Below are positions 61,851 through 64,000 of a stretch of DNA of 64,000 nucleotides, piece after piece; position 1 is the stretch's first letter; each line of letters begins with the position of its first letter. The position numbers and the translations under genes are program-made. The stretch is from Allorhizobium ampelinum S4 (GTDB lineage: Bacteria; Pseudomonadota; Alphaproteobacteria; Rhizobiales; Rhizobiaceae). Location: the NCBI RefSeq assembly GCF_000016285.1, contig NC_011988.1, positions 1,219,188 through 1,283,187 on the forward strand, read 5' to 3'. The notes below the pieces were generated by a model. It saw nothing but the letters and a program-made list of their open reading frames with translations, had not been told where the DNA came from and searched no databases.

Positions 61851-63248
61851 ATGGCAGCTTATTCGATCATCCTTGGGCGGGAACGCCATGTATTCGACGA
61901 TCTGAAAAGCCTGATGGCCTGCGCTTCCCCACCAAAGTCCGGGGATCAATTGGCAGGGATCGCCGCAAGCAGCAATGAACGCCGGGTCGCGGCGCGCTAT
62001 GTGCTTGCCGATCTTCCCTTGAAGACCTTTCTTCAGGATATGCTGATTCCCTATGAGATCGACGAGGTTACCCGGCTGATCATCGATAGCCATGACGTCG
62101 CGGCGTTTGCGTCTGTCTCCCATATGACTGTTGGTCAATTTCGTGACTGGCTGCTGTCTTATGAGGCAACAAGCGAAGTTTTGGCAGCGCTTGCCCCCGG
62201 ACTGACACCGGAAATGGTAGCGGCCGTTTCCAAGCTGATGCGTAATCACGATCTGATCACGGTTGCGGCGAAATGCAGCGTTATTACCGCATTTCGCTCG
62301 ACAATCGGGCTTTCGGGCCGGCTTTCCAGCCGGTTGCAGCCCAACCATCCGACCGACGATCCGGAGGGGGTGGCTGGCTCGACCTTGGATGGTCTCCTCT
62401 ATGGTGTTGGCGATGCGGTGATCGGCATCAATCCGGCCAGTGATAATCTCGAAGCCTGTACAAGGTTGATGCATCTGTTCGACAAACTCAGAGACCGCTT
62501 CGAAATACCAACACAGTCCTGTGTCCTGACCCATGTGACAACCTCGATCCAGGCGATCGAGGCAGGCGCGCCGCTTGATCTCGTCTTTCAATCGGTGGCG
62601 GGGACGCAGGCTGCTAACAAGGGTTTTGGCGTCGATCTCGCGGTTTTACGTGAAGGACGGGAGGCGGCGTTGTCGTTGAAACGTGGCACCGTTGGTGACA
62701 ATGTCATGTATCTGGAGACCGGGCAGGGCAGCGCGTTGTCGGCTGATGCCCATCACGGCGTCGATGAACAGACGTTGGAGGTTCGGGCCTATGCCGTGGC
62801 GCGGGAGGTCAAGCCGCTGCTGGTCAATACAGTTGTCGGCTTCATTGGGCCGGAATATCTTTATGATGCCAAGCAGATTATTCGCGCCGGTCTTGAAGAT
62901 CATTTCTGCGGCAAATTGCTGGGCGTGCCGATGGGCGTCGATGTCTGCTATACCAACCATGCCGAAGCTGATCAGGATGACATGGACAACCTGATGGTGC
63001 TCCTGACCGTAGCGGGCGTGAACTTCCTGATTGCCGTGCCGGGTGCAGACGATGTCATGCTCAATTATCAAAGCCTGTCCTATCATGATATTGTCGGTCT
63101 TCGTCACCAGTTCAACCGTCCGCCCGCGCCGGAGTTCGAAGCCTGGCTGAAGCGGATGGGGATGATTGATCGGTCCGGTCGACTGGCGCCATTGCCCCAA
63201 TCCAATGCTTTTTCTCGTAACCTTCTATCTTACAAGGCATCGGCATGA
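61851..63248 (+). CDS. eutB: Ethanolamine ammonia-lyase large subunit
   Basis: This 465-residue TIM-barrel subunit cleaves ethanolamine to acetaldehyde and ammonia with adenosylcobalamin. Family stretches include K-L-M-R-N-H-D-L near residue 140, the R-L-Q-P-N-H-P-T-D-D-P loop near 175, S-V-A-G-T-Q-A-A-N-K-G-F-G, and C-Y-T-N-H-A-E-A-D-Q-D-D-M-D near 370. The ATG at 61851 has AGGAG at 7 bases; the frame is open earlier through the palindrome. It overlaps eutC by four bases. No microcompartment gene is visible. Confidence 0.95.
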   Translation: MAAYSIILGRERHVFDDLKSLMACASPPKSGDQLAGIAASSNERRVAARYVLADLPLKTFLQDMLIPYEIDEVTRLIIDSHDVAAFASVSHMTVGQFRDWLLSYEATSEVLAALAPGLTPEMVAAVSKLMRNHDLITVAAKCSVITAFRSTIGLSGRLSSRLQPNHPTDDPEGVAGSTLDGLLYGVGDAVIGINPASDNLEACTRLMHLFDKLRDRFEIPTQSCVLTHVTTSIQAIEAGAPLDLVFQSVAGTQAANKGFGVDLAVLREGREAALSLKRGTVGDNVMYLETGQGSALSADAHHGVDEQTLEVRAYAVAREVKPLLVNTVVGFIGPEYLYDAKQIIRAGLEDHFCGKLLGVPMGVDVCYTNHAEADQDDMDNLMVLLTVAGVNFLIAVPGADDVMLNYQSLSYHDIVGLRHQFNRPPAPEFEAWLKRMGMIDRSGRLAPLPQSNAFSRNLLSYKASA

Positions 63249-64000
63249 GCAATTCCGTCGATTTCGACCCGTTTGCAAGGTTTCGCAGCGCCACTCGGGC
63301 GCGCATAGGCCTTGGCCGGGCAGGCGATGCGATGCCAACACAGGCCGTTCTGGAGTTTCAACTGGCCCACGCTAGGGCGCGCGATGCCGTCCATGGGGAA
63401 GTGGATTTCGAGAAACTGGCGACCGCGCTGGCCCCCATTGAAACAGTGCTGGTCCATTCCTTGGCAAAAGATCGGGCGACCTATCTGACGCGCCCCGACC
63501 TTGGACGTATGCCGGACAGCCATGACCTTCCGGCACCGGGCAAGACCTACGAAATCGCCTTCATCATCGCCGATGGCCTTTCGGCAGCTGCGGTGGAGCG
63601 CCATGCCGTTTCGGTCTATGAAGCCACGGTGCGCCGGCTCGGAGGGTTTTCAGTCGCCCCGGTTATCCTTGGAAAGCAGGCGCGTGTCGCTTTCGGTGAT
63701 GAAGCCGCGGCGGCCTTCGGCGCGCAAGTGGCTATCGTCCTGATTGGAGAGCGGCCCGGTCTTAGCGTTCCCGATAGTCTTGGCGCTTATATTACGTTTG
63801 AGCCGCGTAAAGGACGGCGCGATAGTGAGCGCAACTGCATTTCCAATATTCATGACGACGGATTGTCTTATGAATCGGCGGCGGAAAAGATTTCCTGGCT
63901 GGTGAAGGAGGCCTTACGGTTGAAACTCTCAGGTGTCGACCTGAAGGAAAACGCCGTGGATGGTATCTCACTCCCGCATGGCGCGAAATCGTTGACCTAA
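63245..64000 (+). CDS. eutC: Ethanolamine ammonia-lyase small subunit
   Basis: This 251-residue subunit completes the enzyme and helps bind adenosylcobalamin. R-I-G-L-G-R-A-G near residue 20 and T-Q-A-V-L-E-F-Q-L-A-H-A-R-A-R-D-A-V-H near 31-49 are family hallmarks, as is I-G-E-R-P-G-L-S near 167. The start overlaps the eutB stop (ATGA). The stop codon is the last three bases of the window, so what follows cannot be seen. Confidence 0.95.
   Translation: MSNSVDFDPFARFRSATRARIGLGRAGDAMPTQAVLEFQLAHARARDAVHGEVDFEKLATALAPIETVLVHSLAKDRATYLTRPDLGRMPDSHDLPAPGKTYEIAFIIADGLSAAAVERHAVSVYEATVRRLGGFSVAPVILGKQARVAFGDEAAAAFGAQVAIVLIGERPGLSVPDSLGAYITFEPRKGRRDSERNCISNIHDDGLSYESAAEKISWLVKEALRLKLSGVDLKENAVDGISLPHGAKSLT

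Noticed and set aside
1..64000. tRNA, rRNA, CRISPR arrays, insertion sequences and attachment sites
   Set aside because: None were recognised on reading both strands; no transposase or integrase motifs and no regularly spaced repeats were seen. A covariance or profile search could still find short RNA genes.

Overview
The window looks like accessory chromosome, chromid or megaplasmid DNA of a Rhizobiaceae bacterium in the Agrobacterium/Allorhizobium/Rhizobium group. The reasons are the divergent dctA/dctBD block with a sigma-54 promoter, the rhizobial rhamnose layout (rhaDI divergent from rhaR-rhaSTPQ-U-K), a GH3 beta-glucosidase resembling the Agrobacterium coniferin glucosidase Cbg1, an AttH-like operon, and short palindromic repeats of the kind scattered through Rhizobiales genomes. 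No rRNA, tRNA, replication or other core housekeeping genes were recognised; almost everything is uptake and breakdown of plant, soil or cell-wall compounds. The species call is inference.

Layout. (1) 1-900: 3' end of a GH16 endoglycanase with its terminator and a Rhizobiales palindromic repeat. (2) 902-5712: C4-dicarboxylate transport, dctA facing dctB-dctD, with a sigma-54 promoter and two candidate DctD sites between them. (3) 5739-7308: a TetR regulator and two small unknown genes. (4) 7338-27956: a roughly 20-kb amino-sugar region. A leftward operon nagR-nagB(II)-nagA-nagK faces a rightward Gfo/Idh-CUT1 ABC transporter operon. Next come a leftward NTF2-like / M81 (MlrC-type) / D-threonine aldolase-D-serine dehydratase family operon and a divergent RidA-RpiR-SDR-GH20-M81-MFS-CutC operon. 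Together these can be read as import and cutting of beta-linked N-acetylhexosamine conjugates, with recovery of the sugar through NagK/NagA/NagB-II and of an unidentified amino-acid part through M81, the PLP enzyme and RidA. (5) 27961-31873: YciA-type thioesterase, TetR regulator, GH3-PA14 beta-glucosidase. (6) 31882-35360: QseBC/TctDE-type two-component pair, PepSY protein, a candidate small RNA with its own terminator, and a DUF1003 membrane protein. (7) 35467-47340: complete L-rhamnose catabolism and transport plus a fumarylacetoacetate-hydrolase-family enzyme. (8) 47633-49522: GAF-GGDEF-EAL protein. (9) 49455-55443: polyamine-type ABC transporter with an Asp/Glu/hydantoin racemase and a divergent FCD-type GntR regulator. 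(10) 55622-57493: a protein possibly related to glycosyltransferases, a PilZ protein, and a 3-methyladenine DNA glycosylase. (11) 57558-61691: LolD-like ATPase, FtsX-like permease and AttH-like lipocalin-fold protein. (12) 61851-64000: ethanolamine ammonia-lyase EutB-EutC behind a 17-bp palindrome.

The least described parts are the joint amino-sugar and amino-acid cluster with two M81 enzymes, the candidate small RNA near 34.5 kb, and several intergenic repeats that read as operators. All function calls come from reading motifs, lengths, gene order and start sites by eye; no database search was run.
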